NCBI GenBank assembly: GCA_030150315.1
Contig: JASLGB010000056.1
Location: 1-7,796, forward strand
Reading direction: 5' to 3'
From: Dokdonella sp.
Lineage (GTDB): Bacteria; Pseudomonadota; Gammaproteobacteria; Xanthomonadales; Rhodanobacteraceae
DNA: 7,796 nucleotides
This document shows, piece after piece, positions 1 to 6,416 of this stretch. The position numbers were made by a program, and so were the translations under genes. A model generated the notes under the pieces. The model was not told the origin of the DNA, ran no database searches, and was given only the letters and a program-made list of their open reading frames with translations. Each line of letters begins with the position of its first letter. Position 1 is the stretch's first letter.

Positions 1-1845
1 CAGCAGGCCGTCGGCGGTCAGTCCCTGGCGCGCGCGCACCAGTTCCGATTCACTGTCCACGCAGCGCAGTTCGCCGAGCTGGCGGCGCAGGAAGGCGAGG
101 GCGTCCTCGTTGATGCCTTCGAGCAGGGCGGCCACGGTGCCGGCCGCCGGCAGCGCATCGTGGCGCCGCGCATGGCTGGCCAGCGCCAGCTTCACGCCGT
201 AGACGGCGCGGCCGTCACGCAGGCCGCGATACAGCTTCGTCGCGCCCTCCTCGTGCTCGGGTGGAATCAGCAGCGCTTCCACGTTGCTGCGCAGATAGGC
301 CTCGATCGCGCGCTGCCAGGGTGCATCGGAGACGCGCACCAGATCGCAGACCGGGCGCGCATCGATGCCTTCGTCGCGCAGATAGCCCATCAGGCGCACC
401 ACGTCGGGCGCGAGTTCGGCCTGTCCGGCGGCGAGGCGCTTCTGGTTTTCGCGCGCGGCCTTCAGCTTCGCCTGCGCCTGTTCGAACGCGGCGTGCCGGC
501 GGCGCGCTTCGGCCTCGACCGCTTCGATCGCCGGCGCGGCGCGCGACAGTGCGGCGCGCGCCTCGGCGAAGAAAGCGTCCGGCGACCAGGGCAGGTCGGC
601 ATCCGCGGCCAGTGCGCCGATCCGTTCGTGCCAGTCTTGCCAGATCGCCTGTGCCGCGGTGATCGCGTCGTGGTCGGCGGCGAGGCCGTCGATGGCGGCG
701 AGCGCGCCGAACTGTTCGCGCCCGAAGCCGACTTCGCGTTGCAGGTCTTTTTTCAGCTGGATCAGGCGATCGCGGTCGCGACCGGCGACTTCGTCGAAAT
801 GCGCCTGCTCGCCGTAGCCGCGCGTGCCCTGAAGCTGCGCCTGCGCACGCTCCAGTTCGTCGCGCGCGAGTTCGCCTTCGGCGCGTGCCTCGGCCAGGTC
901 GCGGCGCAGGCCGGCGAGGGCGTCGCGTGATGTTTCGACCGCGCTTTCCGCCTGTTCGATCTGCTCGGCATAGAGGTCGCGCGCGTACTCCGCACCCAGC
1001 GCCCGATACGACGCCGAGCGCACCGCCTGCGTGGCGATCTTCTCGTACTGTTTTTCGACCAGCTCGGCGGACTCGATGCGCTGGCGCACCTGCTCGATGC
1101 GGTCGCGGATCTGGCGGAAGCTGTCCAGCAGGGTGCGGAAGCGCGCGATGTCGGTCGGGCGGTCCTCGGCCACCAGGGTGCGCACGAACAGGTCCACGTC
1201 CTCGACTCGCTGCAGGTTCAGCGCATTGAGGAACGCCTTGCGATAGGCATTGAGGTCGGGCGCGGACGACGGCGTGGCGCGCAGGCGGTAGAGCAGGTCC
1301 TTGACGAAGCGTTCGGCGACCGTGTGCAGCTCCAGCGACTCGCCGACCGACTTGCAGCGGCGTGCGGCCATCTCGCGGAACGTCGTCCACGCCAGCGGAA
1401 GCTCCTTGCCGTCGATGCGCTCGAGATGGTCGTCCAGCTCCAGCGCCACGCCGGGCAGCAGGTACAGGCCGTGCAGGCGGTGTTCCGGTTCATCCAGCGA
1501 GGCGCCCAGCGCGATGCCGGCGGTCAGCGGCAGGCTGCTGTCGGTATCGCGGAACACCAGCGAGACGTAGGTCGTCGCGGTGCGTCGTTTGCGGCCGTCG
1601 TCGCCGCTGCGGTACACGCCGAGGCAGTAGTCGCGGATGGTGCGTGCGCGTGCGCTGCCTCCGGCCTGCGCGTTGAAACGGATGCGGCTGCGGTCGCCGC
1701 CGAGCAGCACGATCTGCAAGGCGTCGAGCAGGGCGCTCTTGCCAGCGCCGTTCGGCGCGATGATCGCGCTGGTGCGATCCAGTTCGAGTGTCTTGGCCTC
1801 GAACAGGAAGAACTGCACCAGATGCACGCGCTCAAGCTGTTGCAT
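1..1845 (-). CDS. jetC: JetC, SMC/MukB-like ATPase of type I Wadjet (5' part; gene runs off left edge)
   Basis: This is the motor ATPase of the Wadjet plasmid-defence condensin. In known systems JetC dimers with JetA and JetB extrude DNA loops and present small circles to the JetD nuclease. The frame is open from the ATG at 1843-1845 to base 1 (615 codons). Known JetC proteins are about 1,100 residues, so roughly the second half, with the signature motif and Walker B, is missing. The N-terminal head half carries a clear Walker A motif, APNGAGKS, at residues 30-37 (K36, S37). Residues from about 230 to 480 are rich in Arg, Glu, Gln and Ala, as in a long antiparallel coiled coil. Residues from about 481 onward become globular (for example WQRAIEAYL) and look like a hinge. 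An AGGAG ribosome site lies 7 nt before the ATG. The start overlaps the end of jetB by 14 nt, so translation is probably coupled. Other RecF/SbcC-type ATPases share the P-loop; the two upstream genes decide the call. Confidence 0.88.
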   Translation of the reverse strand, partial: MQQLERVHLVQFFLFEAKTLELDRTSAIIAPNGAGKSALLDALQIVLLGGDRSRIRFNAQAGGSARARTIRDYCLGVYRSGDDGRKRRTATTYVSLVFRDTDSSLPLTAGIALGASLDEPEHRLHGLYLLPGVALELDDHLERIDGKELPLAWTTFREMAARRCKSVGESLELHTVAERFVKDLLYRLRATPSSAPDLNAYRKAFLNALNLQRVEDVDLFVRTLVAEDRPTDIARFRTLLDSFRQIRDRIEQVRQRIESAELVEKQYEKIATQAVRSASYRALGAEYARDLYAEQIEQAESAVETSRDALAGLRRDLAEARAEGELARDELERAQAQLQGTRGYGEQAHFDEVAGRDRDRLIQLKKDLQREVGFGREQFGALAAIDGLAADHDAITAAQAIWQDWHERIGALAADADLPWSPDAFFAEARAALSRAAPAIEAVEAEARRRHAAFEQAQAKLKAARENQKRLAAGQAELAPDVVRLMGYLRDEGIDARPVCDLVRVSDAPWQRAIEAYLRSNVEALLIPPEHEEGATKLYRGLRDGRAVYGVKLALASHARRHDALPAAGTVAALLEGINEDALAFLRRQLGELRCVDSESELVRARQGLTADGLL

Positions 1846-2509
1846 TGTCGGGCTCCTGCTGCACTTCGTCGTCGCTGCCGTCGTCGCTGCCGTCGTCGTG
1901 GCGGGCGGTGTCCTCGTCCTCGTCGTCGGCACTGTTGTGCTGGTCCAGCCTTTGCAGCCATTGCTCGCCGACGATCTCGACGATGGCCGGACGCACCTGC
2001 AGATGGAACGGCTGCGGATCGTCGCCTTCCGACTCGACCAGCCGGCACACGCCCCAGCGTTTCAGCGCGCGCGCCAGTTCGCGCAGGGTGCCGACTTCAG
2101 GCATCGGGCGTCCCGTCAGCGCGGGGTAGGCTTCCTGCAGGTCCGGCAACTCGACCGTAACGATGCCTTCGTCCTCGATCGTTCCTTCGCGCATCGCGTG
2201 GTCGTAGCGCAGGCGCAGCACCAGCAGCAGCAAGGTTTCGGCCAGCGTCACCGGCGTGCCTTCGCCGTGCGTGGGCAGCGCGACGATGTAGCGGTAGTGC
2301 GCGTTGCGCTCCAGCCGCACGCCGAGCGGCGCCAGCGCGGCGACGAAATCGTCGAAATGATCCTCGACCAGCAGGTAGGCCAGGCGGGTGCCGCGCTCGT
2401 TCGCCGACAGCACCTGTTCGGTGACCAGCCGGTACGCGGCGCGCTCGAAATCCTGCGCCGAATACAGGTTGTTGGATTGCTGGCTCAGCGTGTTCCAGCT
2501 GCGTTTCAT
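1832..2509 (-). CDS. jetB: JetB, MukE-like KITE subunit (DUF4194 type) of Wadjet
   Basis: A 225-residue protein that I recognise as the DUF4194/JetB family, the KITE subunit that dimerises and binds the kleisin JetA in the Wadjet condensin. Residues about 18-115 and 118-190 look like two winged-helix units. Family-like stretches are AYLLVEDHFDDF (44-55), RNAHYRYIVALPT (68-80), the leucine-rich ETLLLLVLRLRYDH (91-104) and a C-terminal core ending VEIVGEQWLQRL (177-188). The length of this core fits the family. Beyond it, residues 193-225 form an acidic tail with 15 Asp/Glu in 33 positions, including a DDGS-DDGS-DDE repeat. The ATG shares an ATGA with the jetA stop (4-nt overlap) and has AAGGA 6 nt upstream. 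The 3' end overlaps the jetC start by 14 nt. The family and operon position are secure; the role of the tail is unknown. Confidence 0.9.
   Translation of the reverse strand: MKRSWNTLSQQSNNLYSAQDFERAAYRLVTEQVLSANERGTRLAYLLVEDHFDDFVAALAPLGVRLERNAHYRYIVALPTHGEGTPVTLAETLLLLVLRLRYDHAMREGTIEDEGIVTVELPDLQEAYPALTGRPMPEVGTLRELARALKRWGVCRLVESEGDDPQPFHLQVRPAIVEIVGEQWLQRLDQHNSADDEDEDTARHDDGSDDGSDDEVQQEPDNATA
1867..1898 (-). repeat. 12-bp tandem repeat encoding the acidic JetB tail
   Basis: The plus strand reads two exact copies of the 12-mer cgtcgtcgctgc (1867-1878 and 1879-1890) followed by 8 bases of a third copy. On the coding strand this gives the Asp-Asp-Gly-Ser repeat in the JetB tail. The unit is a multiple of three, so a change in copy number would alter tail length without a frameshift. 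A shorter Asp/Glu codon run follows at about 1908-1926. Confidence 0.8.
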
Positions 2510-3960
2510 GCGGTGTCCTTGGAGTCTTGCGTGGTGCGCCGGATGACGAAGCGCGGCGCGCGCAGCCAGTCGTTGTCGGTCGGCGTGTCCGCGCTGAGCA
2601 GTTCGACGCGGAAGCCACGCAGCAGGCGGCCGAGCGGATCGTCGCGGCGCAAGCCGCCGATGCGGCGACTGCGCTGCGCCAGCGTCAGCAGGGTCTGGTA
2701 GGCGCGCAGGTCTTCGATGCTCCCGATCGACAGCGCCGAGGAATCGATTTCGCCCGACGGCGCGAGATGGCGGCCGACGTAGCGGGCCATGTCTTCGGCG
2801 GTGACCAGCCGGGCACGCTTCATGCGGCGCAGCAGCGACAGGCGCGCGAGCTGCTCCGGCGTCGGTGCCTGCACCGCGTTCGCGCTGCGCGGTATCGGCC
2901 TGGGTTTCGCGCGAGGCGGGCGCAGCCGGCTTTCTTCCATCAGGCCGCCGGGCGCGACCGGCAGGCGCAGTGCGTCTGCCGGCGCGGCCAGCGATCCGCG
3001 GCAGGCGCGGTGCAGCAGTACGTCGAGCTTGGCCGGCGCGCGCAGGCGGTAATCGAGGAAGGCCAGCGCGCGCCGGTTGGCCTGGCGAATGTCATCGTCG
3101 AGGCGTTCGAGGTACTCGTCGATGCGCTCGAGTTCGCGCAGGCGGCGCAGGCTGCGCGAGAAACGCTGCGCAGCGCGCTCGGCATTGCCGTGATGCTCGC
3201 CGTACCAGGCCAGCAGCGCGTCGCGGCGGTCGCCGGTTTCGATCTGGCGCGCCATGGCCAGGATCGAGCTGCGCCGTGCCAGCGGGTGATCGGCGCGATG
3301 CAGGTCGGCGTAGTCGCCGATGAAGAACTGGCCGACGTAACGCTCGAACCACTGCCGCGCGAACTGCGCGGTGGTTTCCGATCGCGTCAGCTGCGGCATG
3401 AGGTCGCGCACCTGCAGACTCATCGAGGACAGCGACACCAGCAGCCGGCGCGCCTGGTCGGCGGCTTCGTCAAGCGCGTCGCCATCGGCCTTGCCGTCGA
3501 CCACCTTCTGCAATTCCGATTCGATCGAGCCCATCTTTGCGCGGACGAAGGTCGGGCCTTGCTCGACGAACTCGATCAGCGCCGCCAGCAGCTCGGCCAC
3601 CATGCGCGGCATGGTCACCATCTCGCGGGCGCCGATGCGCTCCTGCCGCAGCCAACCGGCCGTGCGGAAGCGTTCGTGGATGGCATTGGCGCGCACATTC
3701 GTTGGCGCATCCGGTGTTTCGCCGTCTTCGGCTTCCCAGGGATCGTCGCTGAGCAGGTAGCGTTCGATCGCTGCGGTGATCTCGCGGCGCGGCAGGCCGT
3801 TGCTCGGCACCATCGGCGCGTCGGGGCCGAAGAACTCCTCGAACAGGCGGCACAGCAGCAGCCAGTAGCGCGCGCGGTTCGGCGCGGCGAGCGGGCCGAA
3901 CAGGCCTGCCGGCACGAGCGCAAACAGCGAGGAGCTTCCCTTTTCCGTCACGCCTGCCAC
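2506..3960 (-). CDS. jetA: JetA, MukF-like kleisin subunit of type I Wadjet
   Basis: A 484-residue kleisin that would bridge the two JetC heads and carry JetB dimers. The N-terminal region (residues about 11-44) contains LFGPLAAPNRARYW followed by LFEEFFG, matching the JetA family opening (formerly DUF5716), in which an Lf-PLa-pNr-Yw pattern starts a winged-helix domain. The middle (about 130-320) is helical and charged. A Pro/Arg-rich linker (RLRPPRAKPRPIPR, about 345-358) leads into a C-terminal segment of about 110 residues, probably the JetC-head-binding winged helix. The length is about usual for type I JetA. I chose the GTG at 3958-3960 because GGAG sits 5 nt upstream. An in-frame TTG at 3979-3981 would add seven residues (491 aa) but has a poorly placed ribosome site, and an in-frame GTG at 3949-3951 is also possible. 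This is the first gene of the operon and overlaps jetB by 4 nt. The chromosomal condensin kleisins MukF and MksF are distant relatives, but the N-terminal pattern and the JetB partner favour Wadjet type I. Confidence 0.87.
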   Translation of the reverse strand: MAGVTEKGSSSLFALVPAGLFGPLAAPNRARYWLLLCRLFEEFFGPDAPMVPSNGLPRREITAAIERYLLSDDPWEAEDGETPDAPTNVRANAIHERFRTAGWLRQERIGAREMVTMPRMVAELLAALIEFVEQGPTFVRAKMGSIESELQKVVDGKADGDALDEAADQARRLLVSLSSMSLQVRDLMPQLTRSETTAQFARQWFERYVGQFFIGDYADLHRADHPLARRSSILAMARQIETGDRRDALLAWYGEHHGNAERAAQRFSRSLRRLRELERIDEYLERLDDDIRQANRRALAFLDYRLRAPAKLDVLLHRACRGSLAAPADALRLPVAPGGLMEESRLRPPRAKPRPIPRSANAVQAPTPEQLARLSLLRRMKRARLVTAEDMARYVGRHLAPSGEIDSSALSIGSIEDLRAYQTLLTLAQRSRRIGGLRRDDPLGRLLRGFRVELLSADTPTDNDWLRAPRFVIRRTTQDSKDTA

Positions 3961-4028
3961 TCGTTCTCCATCCCGCTTCAATCCGCATGGGTCCTCTTGC
4001 GCAGGGCCGCCGAGCGTGACTCGCGGCG

Positions 4029-4066
4029 TTGCGCAAAGCGCAAGGCTACCTGTTTCGCGGCGCGAA
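4029..4066. promoter_or_regulatory. Two adjacent short inverted repeats, possible operators
   Basis: TTGCGC-AAA-GCGCAA (4029-4043) and TTCGCG-G-CGCGAA (4054-4066) are perfect dyads with 6-bp arms, separated by 10 nt. The centres are too short for stable RNA hairpins, so protein binding to DNA is the likelier reading. They lie upstream of the putative receptor promoter and 69-106 bp from the jetA start. In GC-rich DNA, arms this short can arise by chance, so confidence is low. Confidence 0.25.
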
Positions 4067-4073
4067 GTGCGGC

Positions 4074-4102
4074 TTGTCGCATCGGGAATGCGCCACTAAG
4101 AT
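4074..4102 (+). promoter_or_regulatory. Putative sigma70-type promoter for the TonB-dependent receptor gene
   Basis: TTGTCG (4074-4079) and TAAGAT (4097-4102) each match four of six positions of the -35 and -10 consensus, with a 17-nt spacer. The start of transcription would be near 4109-4111, leaving a leader of about 95 nt that begins at the first hairpin. No clear Fur box was recognised. If the pairing 4079-4085/4133-4139 forms in RNA, the real start must lie further upstream. Confidence 0.35.
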
Positions 4103-4109
4103 GCCGCGC

Positions 4110-4164
4110 GATCCAGGCCGGGAGCCTGGTATCCGATGCCAGCAACGATGGGGCGCTTCCGCCC
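4110..4164 (+). promoter_or_regulatory. Structured 5' leader of the receptor gene (two hairpins, B12-box-like segment)
   Basis: CCAGGC-CGGGA-GCCTGG (4113-4129) is a perfect 6-bp stem with a 5-nt loop. It can be extended by GAT/ATC pairing (4110-4112 with 4131-4133) around one bulged T. A second hairpin, GGGCG-CTTC-CGCCC, lies at 4151-4164. The first resembles the B12 box of cobalamin riboswitches (AGCCxGGAGACCxG), but the rest of that riboswitch, such as the CGCAACTGTA-like core, is not recognisable upstream. I call it a structured leader only. Confidence 0.35.
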
Positions 4165-4203
4165 GATGTCTCGCCAGCGAATTCTCTTTCCTGCGAGGAC
4201 ATC

Positions 4204-6369
4204 ATGTCGAAAAATCTGCTGTTCGCGACGATCGCGTTTTGCCTGTCCAATCCCTCTCTCGCGCATGAGCGCGAGGAAGCAGCCGAGCCCCCGTTCTCGT
4301 CCGTATCCGAATCCGAGCGCCGCGAGGCCGAGGGCAAGACCGCCTCGCTCGAACAGATCACGGTCACCGCGCGCCGCATCAAGGGCGATGCGCTTTCCTA
4401 TCCCGGAGCGGTCAGCGTGATCTCGCCGGAAATCATCGAGCGCGAGCAGTCGTCGAACATGATCGACCTGCTCAACCTGGTGCCGGGTTTCAACCTCGAC
4501 TACGACGTCGGCCGCGACATCGGACGCAACTTCACGCTGCGCGGCTTCGGCTTCACCGACGAAGACCGCGTGATCGTCAAGGTCGACGGCGCCCGCCGCA
4601 GTTTCAATTTCGCAAACCAGATCAGCACCTTCGGCATCGACCCGGAAATGCTGCGCGAAGTCGAGGTCGTGCGCGGTTCGTCCAGCGTGGTGCATGGCGG
4701 CGGCGCCTTCGGTGGCGTCATGGAGATGCGCACCAAGGACGCGCGCGACCTGCTGCGCGGCGACGAGGCGTTCGGCACGCGCCTCAAGCTGGGCTACAAC
4801 GACAACAACCGCCGCCATCTCGCTGCGCATGTCTTCGGCACCAATGCGGAGCGCAACTTCGACTATCTGGTCAGCGCGCTCGGCACCAATGCGCGCACAC
4901 ACAAGCTGGCTGGCGGTGTCGAGGTGCCGACCCGCAACGACAAGCGCGAGGGCATGCTGAAGCTGCGCTACGCGCCGGCCTCTGACCACGAGCTGCATTT
5001 CAAGCTGCAGAGCGCGACGATGGATGTGCAGAACCCGTGGAACACGCTCTGGCATCTGACCGAGTGGACCGACACCGAGATCACCGGCAGGCACCAGCAG
5101 CAGGACGTGGCCGCGAGCTGGTACTACACGCCGGCCGATTCGTGGATCAATCTGGCGGTCGACGTGTTCGCGAACCGCACCGAATACGATCGCAAGATCT
5201 GGGACCTGCCGCCGATCGACGAGTACAGCGGTCTGATCGACCGCAACCGCTATGCCGGCGTGAATGCGCAGAACCTCACGCGCTTCGACACCGGCGCGGT
5301 GCACCACACCGTGCAGTTCGGCTTCGATACGACGGCGCGCACGGAGGACCAGTTCGACAAGTACACACGCGAGTACGCGCTGCTGGCGTCGGCGCAATCG
5401 CGCGATCACGGCCTCTATGTGCAGGACAGCATGACCTTCGGCGAGCGCGGCCAATGGGAAGTGCTGGCGGCCGTGCGCCACGATCGCTTCCAGCGCGAGG
5501 CCGGTCGCCTCAGCCATCCGTTGCCGGAGGAATCGAGCGATACCTACAGCAGCCAGCGCTGGTCGCCTCGCCTCGGTCTTGGCTGGCAGGCCAACGACTG
5601 GCTGCGCCTGTTTGCCAATTACTCGGAAGTGTTCCGCGCGCCGTCCGCTTTCGAGCTGTATGCGACCGGCGCCGGAAATCCGTGGACCTACTGGGTGCCC
5701 AACCTCGGCCTGAAAGCCGAAGTGGGGCGCGAGGTCGAGGCCGGCGTCGCGCTCGATCTCGGCGCGCTGGCCAAGGTCGATGCACTGCTGTTCAAGATCA
5801 ATGCGTTCCGTGGCGATTTCGAGGACTTCATCGACCTCGTCGACATCGACCCGCGCACGCCGGTGCCGGGTGACACCGGCGTTGGCGGCAGTCTGCGAGG
5901 GCGCCTCAACCAGTACCGCAACCTCGACTCAGTCGTGCGCCGCGGCGTGGAAGTGGAGGGCAACTTCCGCCATGGCCGCTGGAGCGCGGATCTGGTCTAT
6001 TCAAGGCTCAAGGTCCGCGACGATCTGACCGGCCTGGACGTGCCGCACGCGTTCGCCGACAAGATGCTGCTGACCGCGGGCTACCGCGTCGCGCCGATCG
6101 ACGTGCAGGTGGATTGGCGCCTGAACTGGTACTTCGCCGCGCCGAACCTGCCGGCGCGCAATGCGTCGGGGCAACTGCTGATCGATCGCAGCTTCAAGAC
6201 GCACGACGTGTTTATCGGCTGGCGCCCGCGTGCGGGGCAGGACTTCGCCCTCTCGGGCGGCGTGCGCAACCTGTTCGACCAGGAAGTCGTGCGACCGGGC
6301 TACCCCGCAGGCACGACCCGCGTCGGCATCGGTCGCAGCGTGTTCGCGGAGGTGAGCTGGCAGTTCTGA
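4204..6369 (+). CDS. TonB-dependent outer-membrane receptor, haem/haemoglobin receptor-like
   Basis: A complete 721-residue outer-membrane active-transport receptor, powered through TonB-ExbBD. Residues 1-20 look like a signal peptide ending SLA before HE. A TonB-box-like ITVTA lies at 52-56. The plug spans about 60-180 and contains LNLVPGFN (90-97), TLRGFG (111-116), EVVRGSSS (154-161) and GAFGGVMEMRTKDARDLL (167-184). This last pattern is typical of haem/haemoglobin receptors (GAlGGv...TkDA-DLL). The barrel (about 185-721) carries a FRAP box with ELY (477-486), a PNL degenerate NPNL (499-501), RRGVEVEG (579-586), GVRNLFD (686-692) and a terminal Phe. There is no His between FRAP and PNL, although several haem receptors use one there, so substrate is uncertain; other iron chelates or cobalamin remain possible. 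The ATG has GAGG 5 nt upstream. An in-frame opening further upstream is only antisense to jetA. It is divergent from jetA, with no TonB, ExbB or ABC-transporter genes adjacent. Confidence 0.9.
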   Translation: MSKNLLFATIAFCLSNPSLAHEREEAAEPPFSSVSESERREAEGKTASLEQITVTARRIKGDALSYPGAVSVISPEIIEREQSSNMIDLLNLVPGFNLDYDVGRDIGRNFTLRGFGFTDEDRVIVKVDGARRSFNFANQISTFGIDPEMLREVEVVRGSSSVVHGGGAFGGVMEMRTKDARDLLRGDEAFGTRLKLGYNDNNRRHLAAHVFGTNAERNFDYLVSALGTNARTHKLAGGVEVPTRNDKREGMLKLRYAPASDHELHFKLQSATMDVQNPWNTLWHLTEWTDTEITGRHQQQDVAASWYYTPADSWINLAVDVFANRTEYDRKIWDLPPIDEYSGLIDRNRYAGVNAQNLTRFDTGAVHHTVQFGFDTTARTEDQFDKYTREYALLASAQSRDHGLYVQDSMTFGERGQWEVLAAVRHDRFQREAGRLSHPLPEESSDTYSSQRWSPRLGLGWQANDWLRLFANYSEVFRAPSAFELYATGAGNPWTYWVPNLGLKAEVGREVEAGVALDLGALAKVDALLFKINAFRGDFEDFIDLVDIDPRTPVPGDTGVGGSLRGRLNQYRNLDSVVRRGVEVEGNFRHGRWSADLVYSRLKVRDDLTGLDVPHAFADKMLLTAGYRVAPIDVQVDWRLNWYFAAPNLPARNASGQLLIDRSFKTHDVFIGWRPRAGQDFALSGGVRNLFDQEVVRPGYPAGTTRVGIGRSVFAEVSWQF

Positions 6370-6386
6370 CGGTGCGGAAACCTGCT

Positions 6387-6413
6387 GCCGGCATGCGCGC
6401 TGCGCGTGCCGGC
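6387..6413. terminator. Strong hairpin between convergent genes, probable two-way terminator
   Basis: GCCGGCA (6387-6393) pairs with TGCCGGC (6407-6413). A T:G step and GCGC/GCGC extend the stem to 12 pairs around a 3-nt GCT loop. It fills most of the 47 bp between the receptor stop at 6369 and the stop of the opposing gene at 6417. No clear T-tract follows on the plus strand, and only a short GGTTTCC on the minus side, so it is not a textbook intrinsic terminator. Confidence 0.55.
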
Positions 6414-6416
6414 GGT

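Larger units (their letters stand above)
3961..4203. other. Divergent intergenic region between jetA and the TonB-dependent receptor gene
   Basis: This 243-bp spacer separates the leftward Wadjet operon from the rightward receptor gene and must hold the start signals for both. It contains two short perfect dyads (4029-4043 and 4054-4066), one plausible rightward promoter (4074-4102) and a structured leader (4110-4164). TTGCGCA occurs twice on the plus strand (3997-4003 and 4029-4035). I could not find a convincing leftward -35/-10 pair for jetA. No convincing small gene is visible; the open frames here are extensions of shadows of the flanking genes. Confidence 0.6.

Noticed and set aside
215..1390. 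A 391-codon minus-strand frame within jetC
   Set aside because: The protein is Arg/Ala/Gly-rich without motifs. The neighbouring frame from 1845 is continuous for 615 codons with a Walker A motif.
1..3960. Housekeeping MukBEF or MksBEF chromosomal condensin
   Set aside because: The JetA N-terminal pattern and the jetA-jetB-jetC order with overlaps fit Wadjet type I better. Related plasmid-restricting Mks systems remain a nomenclature overlap, to be settled by the missing left-hand gene.
4040..4203. A complete cobalamin riboswitch
   Set aside because: Only a B12-box-like hairpin and a CCACT upstream resemble it. The conserved core with CGCAAC and the other invariant segments were not found.
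4096..5517. A 473-codon minus-strand open frame
   Set aside because: It is antisense to the receptor gene, Val/Ala/Arg-rich with no recognisable domain, and is explained by codon bias in GC-rich DNA.
2527..6369. A 1,280-codon plus-strand open frame that includes the receptor
   Set aside because: The part before 4204 is antisense to jetA and reads as low-complexity Arg/Ala/Gln-rich sequence. The receptor has its own ATG, ribosome site and signal peptide at 4204.
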